Of a stretch of 20,116 nucleotides of DNA, positions 1 to 8,272 are shown piece after piece (position 1 is the first letter of the stretch; each line of letters starts with the position of its first letter). The position numbers and the translations under genes were made by a program. Source of the stretch: an uncultured Fretibacterium sp. (GTDB lineage: Bacteria > Synergistota > Synergistia > Synergistales > Aminobacteriaceae); assembly GCA_937899395.1 (NCBI GenBank), contig CALBPU010000012.1, positions 1-20,116 on the forward strand, written 5' to 3'. The notes beneath the pieces are model-generated. The model saw only the letters and a list, made by a program, of their open reading frames with translations. It was not told where the DNA came from and ran no database searches.

Positions 1-187
1 GATAATCTTGAAGTATGTAACGACAGTGAAAGGGAACAGCTTCAGGAAATTTCACGAAGATTAGCCAAAGGGTGATGTTCACGTCATACACAAGATTAAA
101 GAGAAATATCCTGATGAGCCTGAAATCCTGAAATGGATAAAAGAGCAGATCATACTAGGAAAGAAGCCTAACACTAGAGCAAGTTAA
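1..187 (+). pseudogene. 3' end of an unknown gene, frameshifted
   Basis: The window opens inside a plus-strand reading frame that runs to a TGA at 73-75. The next frame over then continues as plausible charged, helical protein (...KIKEKYPDEPEILKWIKEQ...) to a TAA at 185-187. Removing one G from the GGG run at 70-72 joins the two frames as RRLAKGDVHVIHKIKEK, so a one-base insertion is the simplest reading. A +1 ribosomal slip at GGG-TGA is possible but has no visible stimulator. I do not recognise the family. The gene converges on the minus-strand ATPase that ends at 259. An 8-bp inverted repeat (TAATCCTT 185-192, AAGGATTA 228-235) lies between them with no T-run. Confidence 0.4.
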
Positions 188-258
188 TCCTTGCCCAATT
201 TGGATATTTCGTCCATAAATATAACAAAAGGATTACGACACAACGAGAGAAGTAATCT

Positions 259-1818
259 TCAACCAATTTTTACGCTACGCTCCTCATCATTCGCTACTAA
301 GACCGCTGTCAGAATTTCAAAATTTTTTTCGGCTCCATAGCTCTTAGCATACTCTCTGTCAGCTATTTGAGTTTGTCCCTCGCTTATTTTCTTCTCAACT
401 TCAAATTTGTTCTTCGCAAACTTAAATTCCAAAACGATAATGCGGCTTTTGAGTTGAATAACTAAATCCGCTCGCCCTTTGTATGTATGGACTTCGGCGT
501 AAGATATTATTCCAGCTCCACGTAAAAGCATTAAGAATAATGACCTGTACCAAAATTCATTACGATTAGGAAAATCATCATACGGTACACCTGCTAACGC
601 TGAATTATAAAGTTCAACCACTTCATCAATATTTCCTTCAGATAAGGCTTCCCAGATTTGCGACCCAAGTGTTATGTACCTTTTAACACGATAAATTTCG
701 TCAAGGTACATTCGGAGAATGGATTTCCTGACCTCTTCATTAGGGTAATCTAAAGTAATTTCATCGTCAATCCATTTTTCAATAGTTAAATATCCGCTCT
801 GATATAAGAAACTTTCAGGCTCTGCATATTCAATTTCCTGTGTATCTGAAAAATCAGCTGATACTTTGAAATGGCGATATTCCTCCGGGTCTTGAATAGC
901 TTTCTTCTTCATGTATTTAACTATAAACGTAGGTGAACCTGAAACATACCAGTAATTTCCGAATTTACTATCTGAGAAAAAGTTGAGAATTGAAAATGGG
1001 TTATACAGGCGTACTTTTCCGTCAAATGAAAAACCGTCATAATATCCTCGAATCTTATTTAATAATTCCTCCGAAGGTAGCGATAATTTTTCCGATGAAG
1101 TATTGATATAGTCCTGAAAATGATATTCGAGTTCCGACTGCGTGTAACCAACAATATCACTGTAACGCTCAGACATTGAAACATCTTGCAAGTTATTTAA
1201 GGCTGAAAATACCCCTACCTTACTGAACTTTGAAATACCAGTCAACATTACGAAACGTAAATATTTGTCGCAACTTTTCAGCGTTAAATAAAATGAGCGT
1301 AATACTTCTCGCATTTCGTTTGCTTTTTTCAGGTCTGTCAAATTATCCAATATAGGCTTGTCATATTCGTCAATAAGAATAACAACTTGACCGTCTTTTT
1401 TGTAAAGAGCACGAATAATCTGATGTAACATCTCACCACTCGTTCTTTCAGTTCTCAGTTGTAATTCATTATCTTCAGCAACATCTTCAAGTCTTCTCAT
1501 AATCGAGTCGTTTAATTCCTCTCCAGTTGAGTAACTTCCTAACGAACTCATGTCAAATCTCACAACAGGAAAAGGTTTTTTCACTTGATTGCTCACCCAT
1601 TCTTCAGCCGACAAACCCTTAAAAAGTTCTGTCTGACCGCTGAACATTGCCTCCAGTGTCGAAAGCGTTAAAGATTTCCCGAACCTTCGCGGCCTTGACA
1701 AAAAATATCTGCGTCCTTTCGTTACAAGCTCCAATAACCGCCCTGTTTTATCCACATAAAGCATATTTTCACGTCTCAACGTTTCAAAATCCTGTAATCC
1801 GATTGGCAACTCTTTCAT
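259..1818 (-). CDS. AAA-ATPase-like protein with C-terminal PD-(D/E)XK nuclease domain
   Basis: The 519-residue protein matches the layout of the PF09820 (AAA-ATPase_like) plus PF08011 (PDDEXK_9) family, common and often multicopy in anaerobes. The N-terminal 'ELPIGLQDFETLRRENMLYVDKT' type opening is seen. The family's variant P-loop is SRPRRFGKSL (residues 41-50) and the Walker B strand is VVILIDEYDKP (145-155). Near the C-terminus, GRADLVIQLK...LEFKF (from residue 448) gives the D...ExK arrangement of a PD-(D/E)XK nuclease. Start: ATG at 1818, eight bases after AAAGGAG. It is the last gene of a three-gene minus-strand operon, 33 bases after DUF1810. Cellular function is not established for this family; defence or mobile-element roles are only inferred. 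The gene looks intact. Confidence 0.88.
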   Translation of the reverse strand: MKELPIGLQDFETLRRENMLYVDKTGRLLELVTKGRRYFLSRPRRFGKSLTLSTLEAMFSGQTELFKGLSAEEWVSNQVKKPFPVVRFDMSSLGSYSTGEELNDSIMRRLEDVAEDNELQLRTERTSGEMLHQIIRALYKKDGQVVILIDEYDKPILDNLTDLKKANEMREVLRSFYLTLKSCDKYLRFVMLTGISKFSKVGVFSALNNLQDVSMSERYSDIVGYTQSELEYHFQDYINTSSEKLSLPSEELLNKIRGYYDGFSFDGKVRLYNPFSILNFFSDSKFGNYWYVSGSPTFIVKYMKKKAIQDPEEYRHFKVSADFSDTQEIEYAEPESFLYQSGYLTIEKWIDDEITLDYPNEEVRKSILRMYLDEIYRVKRYITLGSQIWEALSEGNIDEVVELYNSALAGVPYDDFPNRNEFWYRSLFLMLLRGAGIISYAEVHTYKGRADLVIQLKSRIIVLEFKFAKNKFEVEKKISEGQTQIADREYAKSYGAEKNFEILTAVLVANDEERSVKIG

Positions 1819-1851
1819 TTCATGAACTCCTTTTGTAATATAACAAGACGG

Positions 1852-2286
1852 CTACGACCCAAACACTCTACCTTGAATTATGCTTAACGTCCTGTCATCT
1901 CGACTTCCGCTAAAATATTTGTCTAACACACGATGATATATTGAACCGTCTTCGGAAATATACGCAAATAACGTCATGCAGGATTTCAATTTCAGGTCGT
2001 CTGGACTTCCCATTACTTTTAACGGATCGCTCTCTTTCAGACTTAAAAGAGTTTCTGTAATCTCAACCAATCTCGAACCTAAAATCGGGTGTGATAAATA
2101 ACTTTTCGCTTCGTCTTCATTCTCTATTCCGTAATATTCAGATCTGTAACTGTGCCCTAAGCCTTTGAGCTGTGGAAATATATACCATATCCAATGGCTC
2201 GTCTTCTTTCCTGCTCGAATTTCACACAAAGCATTTTCATAACTGTACTCCTGCGCTGATATAAATCGCTCTAAATCATACTTCAT
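1852..2286 (-). CDS. DUF1810 family protein
   Basis: This 144-residue protein has the usual length and the recognisable pattern of the DUF1810 family (PF08837): an N-terminal LERFISAQ segment, then KTSHWIWYIFPQLKGLG, then YGIENEDEAKSYLSHPILGSRL. The molecular role of the family is unknown. The ATG at 2286 follows an AAGGAGAA ribosome site by about nine bases. It sits 19 bases after the AAA_14 gene and 33 before the ATPase-nuclease gene, so the three are probably co-transcribed. No damage is seen. Confidence 0.85.
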   Translation of the reverse strand: MKYDLERFISAQEYSYENALCEIRAGKKTSHWIWYIFPQLKGLGHSYRSEYYGIENEDEAKSYLSHPILGSRLVEITETLLSLKESDPLKVMGSPDDLKLKSCMTLFAYISEDGSIYHRVLDKYFSGSRDDRTLSIIQGRVFGS

Positions 2287-2305
2287 TATTAAAATTTCTC
2301 CTTCC

Positions 2306-3529
2306 TCATATATACGTTACAGGAATTATTTTATCGGATTCTCGAAGAGGCGTTAAATTCTCGTATGTGCAAATTACCCCGCCAGTTCCTCGTTTTATAT
2401 CTGAAATTTTGTCAATAACATTAAAAGCCGAAATATCTTTTGATGTCGGGTCTGAATGCTTTTTAATCTCAATAGGATAGAGTGTCCCATCCCGTTCAAT
2501 TAACAGATTGATTTCTTTCATGTCTTTATCCCTATAAAACCACAATGGCGGTTCAAGTATTCCCTTGTTATAATAACTTGAAACTATCTCAGAAATTACC
2601 CAGCTCTCAAAAAATGCTCCTGACATTGCACCGTGTTGAAGCGTTTCGGGAGTGTTCCAGCGTGTCAAGTATGCCGCAAGCCCTGTGTCGAGAAAATACA
2701 TTTTAGGAGTTTTGACAGCTCGCTTAATGACGTTGTTGAAATACGGCTGTAAAAGATACACAATATTTGACGCTACAAGCACCGATAACCACCGTTCGGC
2801 AGTTGGTTGGCTTATCCCCACATCTCTTGCTAGTTCCGCAAGATTTAAGAGACTTCCTGTTCGAGCTGCAGCACTTATCATAAAACGTAAAAATTTTCCC
2901 TCGTCCCCTACCTGTGTTAAATCATGAACATCTCGCTCAATGTAAGTCCTAACATATGCTCCGTAAAACATTTGCCAGTCGTGATCTTCGTTCGCAACAA
3001 GTTGAGGCATTCGTCCTCGATGAATTTTCCTCCAAATTTCTTGAATCGAAATATTACACAAAAATTCTCTTCGTCGATTAAAATATTCTTCTGTCGGAAT
3101 AAAAGGCTCGCTGAAATCAATCTGGTATTCTTCACGAAGCGAAATTCCGGACAACGTTATAATTCCTACCCGTCCTGCAAGCGATTCAGAAACATTTTTC
3201 ATCATGTGAAACTGTTGAGAACCTGAAATAAAGAATAAACCTTTCTCTTCGCTTCTGTCTATCAGAATTTTCATTTGCGGAAATAATTGCGGTGCATATT
3301 GAATTTCGTCTATAAACACAGGAAGAAAATAACTTTTTAGGAATGTCGAGGCTTCTTCTTGAGCTGAATTTAGGAGTATCGGATCATCAAGCGAAATCCA
3401 TTGTGCTGAAGGCATTACCTTACGCAATAAAGTTGTTTTGCCTACCTGTCTTGAACCAGTAACGAGAACTGCCCCGAACATTCTCGATAAATTTTTAATC
3501 GTTTTTTCGGCATGACGTTCTATATACAC
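2306..3529 (-). CDS. AAA_14 / DUF4143 family ATPase
   Basis: The 407-residue protein has the two-part structure of the AAA_14 (PF13173) plus DUF4143 (PF13635) family. A Walker A motif GSRQVGKTT is at residues 25-33 and a Walker B strand VFIDEIQYAP at 71-80. A winged-helix segment (GISQPTAERWLSVLVASN) and the typical KMYFLDTGLAAYLTRW block follow. The C-terminus has a PD-(D/E)XK-like segment, EINLLIERDGTLYPIEIKK, with N where many relatives have the metal-binding D. The start is a GTG at 3529, about eight bases after GGAGAG. It is the first gene of a minus-strand operon with DUF1810 and an ATPase-nuclease. Family members are frequent in accessory DNA; their biological role is unclear. Confidence 0.88.
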   Translation of the reverse strand: MYIERHAEKTIKNLSRMFGAVLVTGSRQVGKTTLLRKVMPSAQWISLDDPILLNSAQEEASTFLKSYFLPVFIDEIQYAPQLFPQMKILIDRSEEKGLFFISGSQQFHMMKNVSESLAGRVGIITLSGISLREEYQIDFSEPFIPTEEYFNRRREFLCNISIQEIWRKIHRGRMPQLVANEDHDWQMFYGAYVRTYIERDVHDLTQVGDEGKFLRFMISAAARTGSLLNLAELARDVGISQPTAERWLSVLVASNIVYLLQPYFNNVIKRAVKTPKMYFLDTGLAAYLTRWNTPETLQHGAMSGAFFESWVISEIVSSYYNKGILEPPLWFYRDKDMKEINLLIERDGTLYPIEIKKHSDPTSKDISAFNVIDKISDIKRGTGGVICTYENLTPLRESDKIIPVTYI

Positions 3530-3571
3530 AACTTTCTCTCTCCTAATTCGACTTTTTTAATATTTTATATC

Positions 3572-3577
3572 ATTATA
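3572..3577 (-). promoter_or_regulatory. possible -10 box for the AAA_14 operon
   Basis: On the minus strand a perfect TATAAT lies about 43 bases upstream of the GTG at 3529, just downstream of the terminator of the preceding operon. No good -35 hexamer is seen 16-18 bases further up, so the assignment rests on position and the hexamer alone. Confidence 0.35.
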
Positions 3578-3589
3578 TCCAAAATATAT

Positions 3590-3623
3590 AAAAATTCCCT
3601 CAGCTCATTCAGAACTAAGGGAA
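3590..3623 (-). terminator. Rho-independent terminator of the secreted-protein operon
   Basis: On the minus strand a 12-bp stem (3612-3623 with 3595-3606, including two G-U pairs) and a 5-base loop are followed directly by five T residues and an AT-rich tail. It lies about 30 bases after the stop of the gene ending at 3653 and separates that operon from the next one. Confidence 0.8.
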
Positions 3624-3652
3624 CTAAAAAATCTCGAATTTTAAGCAACAAA

Positions 3653-4516
3653 TTATTTTCTTTTCATGATCATGACTTCATAGGCATTTAACAAAACCTT
3701 GAAAGCATCGTCTTTATTTCCACTGTGATAAAAAATTTTCGACACTGAAACCATTTCGTCTGGGGTCATGTCATTGCTTAGCACCGAGAAAACTTCTGAA
3801 GCTAATTTCTCAGCGTCATCGGGACGATCCATTTTCAGAAAACAAACCGAAGCTCCTAAATACGCCTTAACATTAGCCCACGACATGAAATGAATTTGCT
3901 TGAATGTTTCAAGAGCTTGAACATAATCGCCCTTATTAAAAAAATTTTGCGCTCTGTTATAAAGATATTCACAATAATTATCTGTAATCTGCTTTTCAGG
4001 CAAAGGCTCATCAATATCTGAAATACTTTCAAGCCCAACCCATGCTAACCCCACAGCTACTCTTTCTACAATATTGGCCGAAGTTTGCAATCCCTTAATT
4101 TTCGACAAGTACGAAACTCTCAAAGCATAATCAGCAGCTTCTTTATCAGTGAAAATTTTTCGGTCAAGCCGTCCATCGTCAAGATAAAGCGCAAGATTGT
4201 TTTGAGCAACTAATGAAGCTCGTTTTATCGTATCTCTTTCAAGAGTTTTTATCACAAAGACTTTTTGATTGTTAATCTCCGGGACATTTAAGGCACATAA
4301 GGAATAAATTACGTTGTTGATTTTAGTAATCCAGCTTTTAGCGTTGAGATCGTTACTGATTGTCGCGATAATGGCTTCTTTAGCGTCCTGTTCAAGTAAA
4401 GAATCTTTCACGTAGCTTATTGCCGAATCACTGAAAACCGAGGAATGAGCAGTGCCCATAAAAACTCCCTCAACAAGAGTAATTATGAGCAACTGCAGCG
4501 AAATAAATCTTTTCAT
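3653..4516 (-). CDS. exported TPR-like protein, unknown function
   Basis: The 287-residue product starts with a likely signal peptide: K/R at residues 2-3, a hydrophobic run to about 19, and an AHS-type site near 24-26. Residues about 95-160 have an alpha-helical LPP20/FlgT-like texture (RASLVAQNNLALYL). Residues 181-281 look like tetratricopeptide-type helices (NRAQNFFNKGDYVQALETF, then AYLGASVCFLKMDRPDDAEKLA). The ATG lies three bases after the stop of the upstream gene and has no clear ribosome site, suggesting translational coupling. It is the last gene of a three-gene exported-protein operon. No name can be given. Confidence 0.75.
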   Translation of the reverse strand: MKRFISLQLLIITLVEGVFMGTAHSSVFSDSAISYVKDSLLEQDAKEAIIATISNDLNAKSWITKINNVIYSLCALNVPEINNQKVFVIKTLERDTIKRASLVAQNNLALYLDDGRLDRKIFTDKEAADYALRVSYLSKIKGLQTSANIVERVAVGLAWVGLESISDIDEPLPEKQITDNYCEYLYNRAQNFFNKGDYVQALETFKQIHFMSWANVKAYLGASVCFLKMDRPDDAEKLASEVFSVLSNDMTPDEMVSVSKIFYHSGNKDDAFKVLLNAYEVMIMKRK

Positions 4517-4519
4517 GAC

Positions 4520-5887
4520 TTATAAATTTTGCTGAATTGTCCCTGTAACGCCCCTCTTAATTTGGGCTGGAGCTTTTTGTGGTTCGGGAGTTTCAGTTTT
4601 TGTTTGAGGCGTAATTGTCGCTTTGTTTGGTTCAATTTTCTGAATTAAATTCGCTTCGTCCATTGCTTTTCCAGCGGCGGCAGCTTTATTCGTAGCTGAA
4701 GGAACATATACAGCAACGGAATACGCAAAAATTCCTTCGTCATCAAGCCATGTACGTCTCGTAACTCCCGGAGGCAAAAGCCCTTTTCTTGCGGTTGAAA
4801 TTGCTTCGTTAAATTCCTGATTCTGTCTAAAACCTTCTTTTATTGCTTCGACTTGTGCAATATCTTCGGAACTCACAAACTCTTTCAAGGGGTCTTTGTC
4901 TTCAATCGCCTGAAAATTTCCGAAAGCCTGTCTGATTGATTCTCTGTAATTGGCTTGACCGTCAACATTGTCGCCTGTAAGAATACCACAAAGTTCACTT
5001 TCTGCCCTCAACGTCGCAATTTTCTGAGCGTCCCTGCGGTTAATAGCTCTGACTGCGGCTTTATCTGCGTCCTGAACTACACAGCTTCCGAATCCTACGA
5101 AAGCAATTTCGCCCGTTGTTGGAACGTCAACAATTCGCCCACCGACAGGAGGAACTACGCCAGTTTGAATTTCAGCGAGTACAGCGTTCATTCCGTCCGA
5201 AAGATTTTGAGCCATTATAGTGTCATTAACTGGTCGGCTATACATTCCCATAGTTTTCGGGGTAACCGCTATTGTAATGAAAACCGTACTTTCATATTTT
5301 GGGCCATTGAAGCCGTCGAAAACGTCATAAGTAACGTAACCTTTGAGGACATTGGCCACATGAGAACTTCCCATCGAATCAAAAGCTGTAGTGTGGGCTG
5401 TGCTTGAAGTGTCATCAGTGTTTTCATTTGCTGAACTATGGCCATAAATGTCATAACCCGCAATATCGGCACTCTTTACAAGCTTGCTGAGTTGAACTTT
5501 AGCGTCCATAAGTCCCTGCAAGTAAGCGAGCCTCTGAGAAATTCTTACGGCGGTTATGTTGCTCATCTCCATATCATAAGTTCCTGAGCCGGTCGCTATA
5601 AAACCGATTTCACCGTTGGAGGCTTCAATCATTACTGCTCCCATTTCGTGCCTTTTCGTAAAGGCGTTGAAACCGTCCTGAATAGTTTTCGCTTTTATGG
5701 TCGGAATTTCTGAATTTGACGAGACACTCACTGCGTCTGGATCTTTGACATTACGTAGTTCATCACGCTTATCAGACGGAGCCTGAACGATTGGCATGAA
5801 GTCATCAAACGTTAAGTCAGCGGCTGAAGTTACGGAAGCCCCCGCAATGAGGCTTAGAACGAGAACGCATAACAAAATTTTACGCAT
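4520..5887 (-). CDS. exported protein with two LPP20-like repeats
   Basis: The 455-residue product has a clear signal peptide (MRKILLCVLVLSLIAGASVTSA, cleavage near 22). Two related units follow at about 92-138 (GEIGFIATGSGTYDM..., then helix) and 259-304 (GEIAFVGFGSCVVQDADKAAVRAINRRDA). Each has the strand-plus-helix pattern 'G.g.g...d...A...A...A...L' seen in LPP20 and FlgT N-terminal domains. The C-terminus (about 400-450) is Ala/Pro/Thr/Lys-rich and probably unstructured. The ATG at 5887 follows AAAGGAGAG by about ten bases. It lies 24 bases after the Sel1-like gene and three before the TPR-like gene. A periplasmic or envelope role is inferred from export only. Confidence 0.78.
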   Translation of the reverse strand: MRKILLCVLVLSLIAGASVTSAADLTFDDFMPIVQAPSDKRDELRNVKDPDAVSVSSNSEIPTIKAKTIQDGFNAFTKRHEMGAVMIEASNGEIGFIATGSGTYDMEMSNITAVRISQRLAYLQGLMDAKVQLSKLVKSADIAGYDIYGHSSANENTDDTSSTAHTTAFDSMGSSHVANVLKGYVTYDVFDGFNGPKYESTVFITIAVTPKTMGMYSRPVNDTIMAQNLSDGMNAVLAEIQTGVVPPVGGRIVDVPTTGEIAFVGFGSCVVQDADKAAVRAINRRDAQKIATLRAESELCGILTGDNVDGQANYRESIRQAFGNFQAIEDKDPLKEFVSSEDIAQVEAIKEGFRQNQEFNEAISTARKGLLPPGVTRRTWLDDEGIFAYSVAVYVPSATNKAAAAGKAMDEANLIQKIEPNKATITPQTKTETPEPQKAPAQIKRGVTGTIQQNL

Positions 5888-5911
5888 TGTATAACACTCT
5901 CCTTTGAATTT

Positions 5912-7960
5912 TTATTTTTGTAAATTTTTTTCGATGAAAGGAAACGCTTTAGCATCCACTACTTGATTCTTTTCATCAACGGTAATAAAACTTACGCCTT
6001 GTTTCTGTTCTATCCATCGTTTATCAGAGTAAGCCTGTTCAAGAGTACCATCTGTTGTCCTGTTGATAATATCTATCCCTAAAAAACCATTATATAAGAG
6101 AACAGCATAGAGTTTTTCTCTTACAAGATATAAGCATGTTCGTGCATTTTCAATATTAATACCTCTCATACTTACTCCACCTACATACTGCCCCCGTCCA
6201 TAAACTTCTTTTAAAGGTTTCATAACTTTTTCAGGCATTTTCACCATTCGTAAAGCAACGCCGTAATTTTCCCAAAACCAAAATTCAGGGTTGTCATAGC
6301 CGTTATTCTTCGAAATTTTGATACACTGTTCAGCAAGCAGAATATCTTGTTTCATTCCAAGACCTTCAAGAGAAGCACGCCCTAATGCCGCAACAGACAA
6401 CGGGTGCCCGTGATTCGAGAGCATGAAAAGCAAACGCAATCCTTCAGAGTAATACGCATTGGCTTTTTCAGTGTCGGGTTGAACGTCATAAAATCCCTGT
6501 GCGTAAATTTCTCCAAGCCTTATCATTGCCGCTGGATTATATTCTGCTGACTTCGTGTAATACTCAACACAACGCTTTTGAATTTCGTAGTTGTGATTTC
6601 CTTTAAGCATTATTGCAAGTCGATAAGAAGCATCAATATTTCCATTGTTGATCGCAGGAGTAAGTCTGTCGATAATTTCATCAAGCAACAAGTTCGGAGT
6701 GCCTAAAGTTTTATAGGCGTTTCGAGTTTCAACCGCTATTTTTGCGAGTGGATAACCCTTGTCGGCCTGATCCTGAAAGCGTTTATCAAGATCTTCGATC
6801 GAGCCTTCATACTTGAAGTATCCGTATGTGATGTTATTAAGCGCAACTCGTGTTTCAACTCCAGCCTTAACGAAATCGTCATCAATTCTAAGAGAGGCTT
6901 TGACGGACTTGACATCTTCCAAAAACTCTTCAGGCATTTCAAAAGTCAGAGGAACATTGACAGTTAAACTTTCCGTATAAAGCGGTAAGTAACCGAACAT
7001 TGCTTCATATTTAAGAATACTCGGGTGAATTGCCCAATGCCTGTATTGAAGAAGATTATTTGAAACGAGAAACGGAAGAATAATATCGACTTCCACAGTG
7101 TCAACGGGTTCTTTGTTCTCGTCAAGAAGTTCGAGAATTATTCCTCTGATACGGTTAGTATGTCCGCAGAACTGATCAAAAATTCCGTGCGACCCTAAAA
7201 TTTTCTCCTCGTCTTCTTCTGAAAAACTGTAAAGCCGACAGCCAAAACGATTCGGACGGTCATAGATAGCAAGTTTATATTCGTTGTCTAAACCAGCTTC
7301 ACGACAAATAACGGAAGTATCAGCAAGAGGAAGCTTTTGCTTGTTCTTGAGATTTCTGAGCTGTTCACGTTGCTTTGTTAGGGTAACGTCTTTTTTGCTC
7401 TTAGCGATTTGATCAAGAACCTGCTTTAAGTCCGGGACAAAAGCCTCGTAATAAAGTTTCTCGTTGAAACTTATCTCAACGTTTATTCCGAAAGTGTCTT
7501 GCTTGTCCTTAACGGCTTCTGGTTTGCCCGAAATATAAAAGGAAAGAAAATCTTCAGGCTTATAACGTCCGAGCATTGCCTCTAAAAGTTCCGGAGCAGT
7601 CTGCGCTTTTCGTTGAGCGGTTTCAGCGGCGGCATTTCGAGTTTCGAGGGCATTTGCATCAAGATCGTCTTTTTGAGGCTTCTTGAGATCGCTTGCGGAG
7701 AACGAAACTTCATCAGTATTAGCGGTGGCATGTTTAGCACCGTCTTTCAAAATATCCCGAACTATCCACATACGAAGTTTCATCTTGTAAAGTCCCTCGT
7801 TTGCCCGGCTGTCGTCAACGGAAAGAATTTCATACTTTTCGACGAGTCCACGGCTATACGAGATAATGCGTTCGGTATTTTGTTCATTGTTCAATTCGGT
7901 TTTTGAATCAATGAAACTCCCAGCGGCCTGACGAATACCTTCGAGCCATGCGCTGTCCAT
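5912..7960 (-). CDS. FlgT_N-like / Sel1-repeat protein, cut from its signal peptide by a stop
   Basis: The open frame from the ATG at 7960 encodes 682 residues. It begins inside a FlgT_N/LPP20-like domain: DSAWLEGIRQAAGSFIDSK, then IISYSRGLVEKYEILS. About residues 445-560 look like Sel1-type repeats (AAMIRLGEIYAQGFYDVQP, SVAALGRASLEGLGM). The same frame continues upstream through VILDVEGIGNNRAS, the missing first strand of the domain, then a TAA at 8009-8011, then a complete signal peptide with its own start at 8095. The natural gene was therefore probably 5912-8095 (727 codons). The ATG at 7960 has no ribosome site. As it stands the gene is either a nonsense pseudogene, a restarted cytoplasmic fragment, or a sequencing error. 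It is the first gene of the exported operon. Confidence 0.75.
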   Translation of the reverse strand: MDSAWLEGIRQAAGSFIDSKTELNNEQNTERIISYSRGLVEKYEILSVDDSRANEGLYKMKLRMWIVRDILKDGAKHATANTDEVSFSASDLKKPQKDDLDANALETRNAAAETAQRKAQTAPELLEAMLGRYKPEDFLSFYISGKPEAVKDKQDTFGINVEISFNEKLYYEAFVPDLKQVLDQIAKSKKDVTLTKQREQLRNLKNKQKLPLADTSVICREAGLDNEYKLAIYDRPNRFGCRLYSFSEEDEEKILGSHGIFDQFCGHTNRIRGIILELLDENKEPVDTVEVDIILPFLVSNNLLQYRHWAIHPSILKYEAMFGYLPLYTESLTVNVPLTFEMPEEFLEDVKSVKASLRIDDDFVKAGVETRVALNNITYGYFKYEGSIEDLDKRFQDQADKGYPLAKIAVETRNAYKTLGTPNLLLDEIIDRLTPAINNGNIDASYRLAIMLKGNHNYEIQKRCVEYYTKSAEYNPAAMIRLGEIYAQGFYDVQPDTEKANAYYSEGLRLLFMLSNHGHPLSVAALGRASLEGLGMKQDILLAEQCIKISKNNGYDNPEFWFWENYGVALRMVKMPEKVMKPLKEVYGRGQYVGGVSMRGINIENARTCLYLVREKLYAVLLYNGFLGIDIINRTTDGTLEQAYSDKRWIEQKQGVSFITVDEKNQVVDAKAFPFIEKNLQK

Positions 7961-8008
7961 AGCCGAAGCCCTATTGTTGCCAATGCCTTCAACATCAAGA
8001 ATAACATA

Positions 8009-8095
8009 TTATTCATCGGAGGCAAAGGCTTGTGCTGAAACACTCACTAGAAGCAAGAATATCAACGCTGATAGGAAAAATTTACTGGTCTTCAA
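8009..8095 (-). pseudogene. signal-peptide segment ending in an in-frame TAA
   Basis: A TTG at 8095 lies eight bases after a strong AAGGGAG site (8104-8110). It opens a 28-codon frame with a textbook signal peptide: MKTSK, then a hydrophobic FFLSALIFLLLVSVS core, then AQAFA-SDE. The TAA at 8009-8011 follows immediately, and the frame then continues uninterrupted into the Sel1-like protein. An ATG at 8113 is in frame but has no site. This is the 5' end of the downstream gene, separated by one nonsense codon. Confidence 0.7.
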
Positions 8096-8207
8096 GAAAA
8101 CAACTCCCTTCATTTAAGGTAAAATTTTAACACTGATAGTAATTTTATCACTATAAACAGAATAAATAATGTGTGGACTGACACAATATTAATAAAGCTG
8201 AACAAAT

Positions 8208-8239
8208 AAAAAAAACTCCTGACTTTTGAGCCAGAAGTT
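8208..8239 (-). terminator. Rho-independent terminator after the UDG-like gene
   Basis: On the minus strand a 10-bp stem (8230-8239 with 8214-8223, two G-U pairs) with the loop TCAAAA is followed by six T residues. It lies about 35 bases downstream of the stop of the 8273-9265 gene. Confidence 0.75.
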
Positions 8240-8272
8240 TCTATCCTCGAGTTTCTTAGTTTTGAAATACCC

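Noticed and set aside
4955..5407. 150-codon plus-strand frame
   Set aside because: It is antisense to the exported 455-residue protein, whose signal peptide and repeats are clear.
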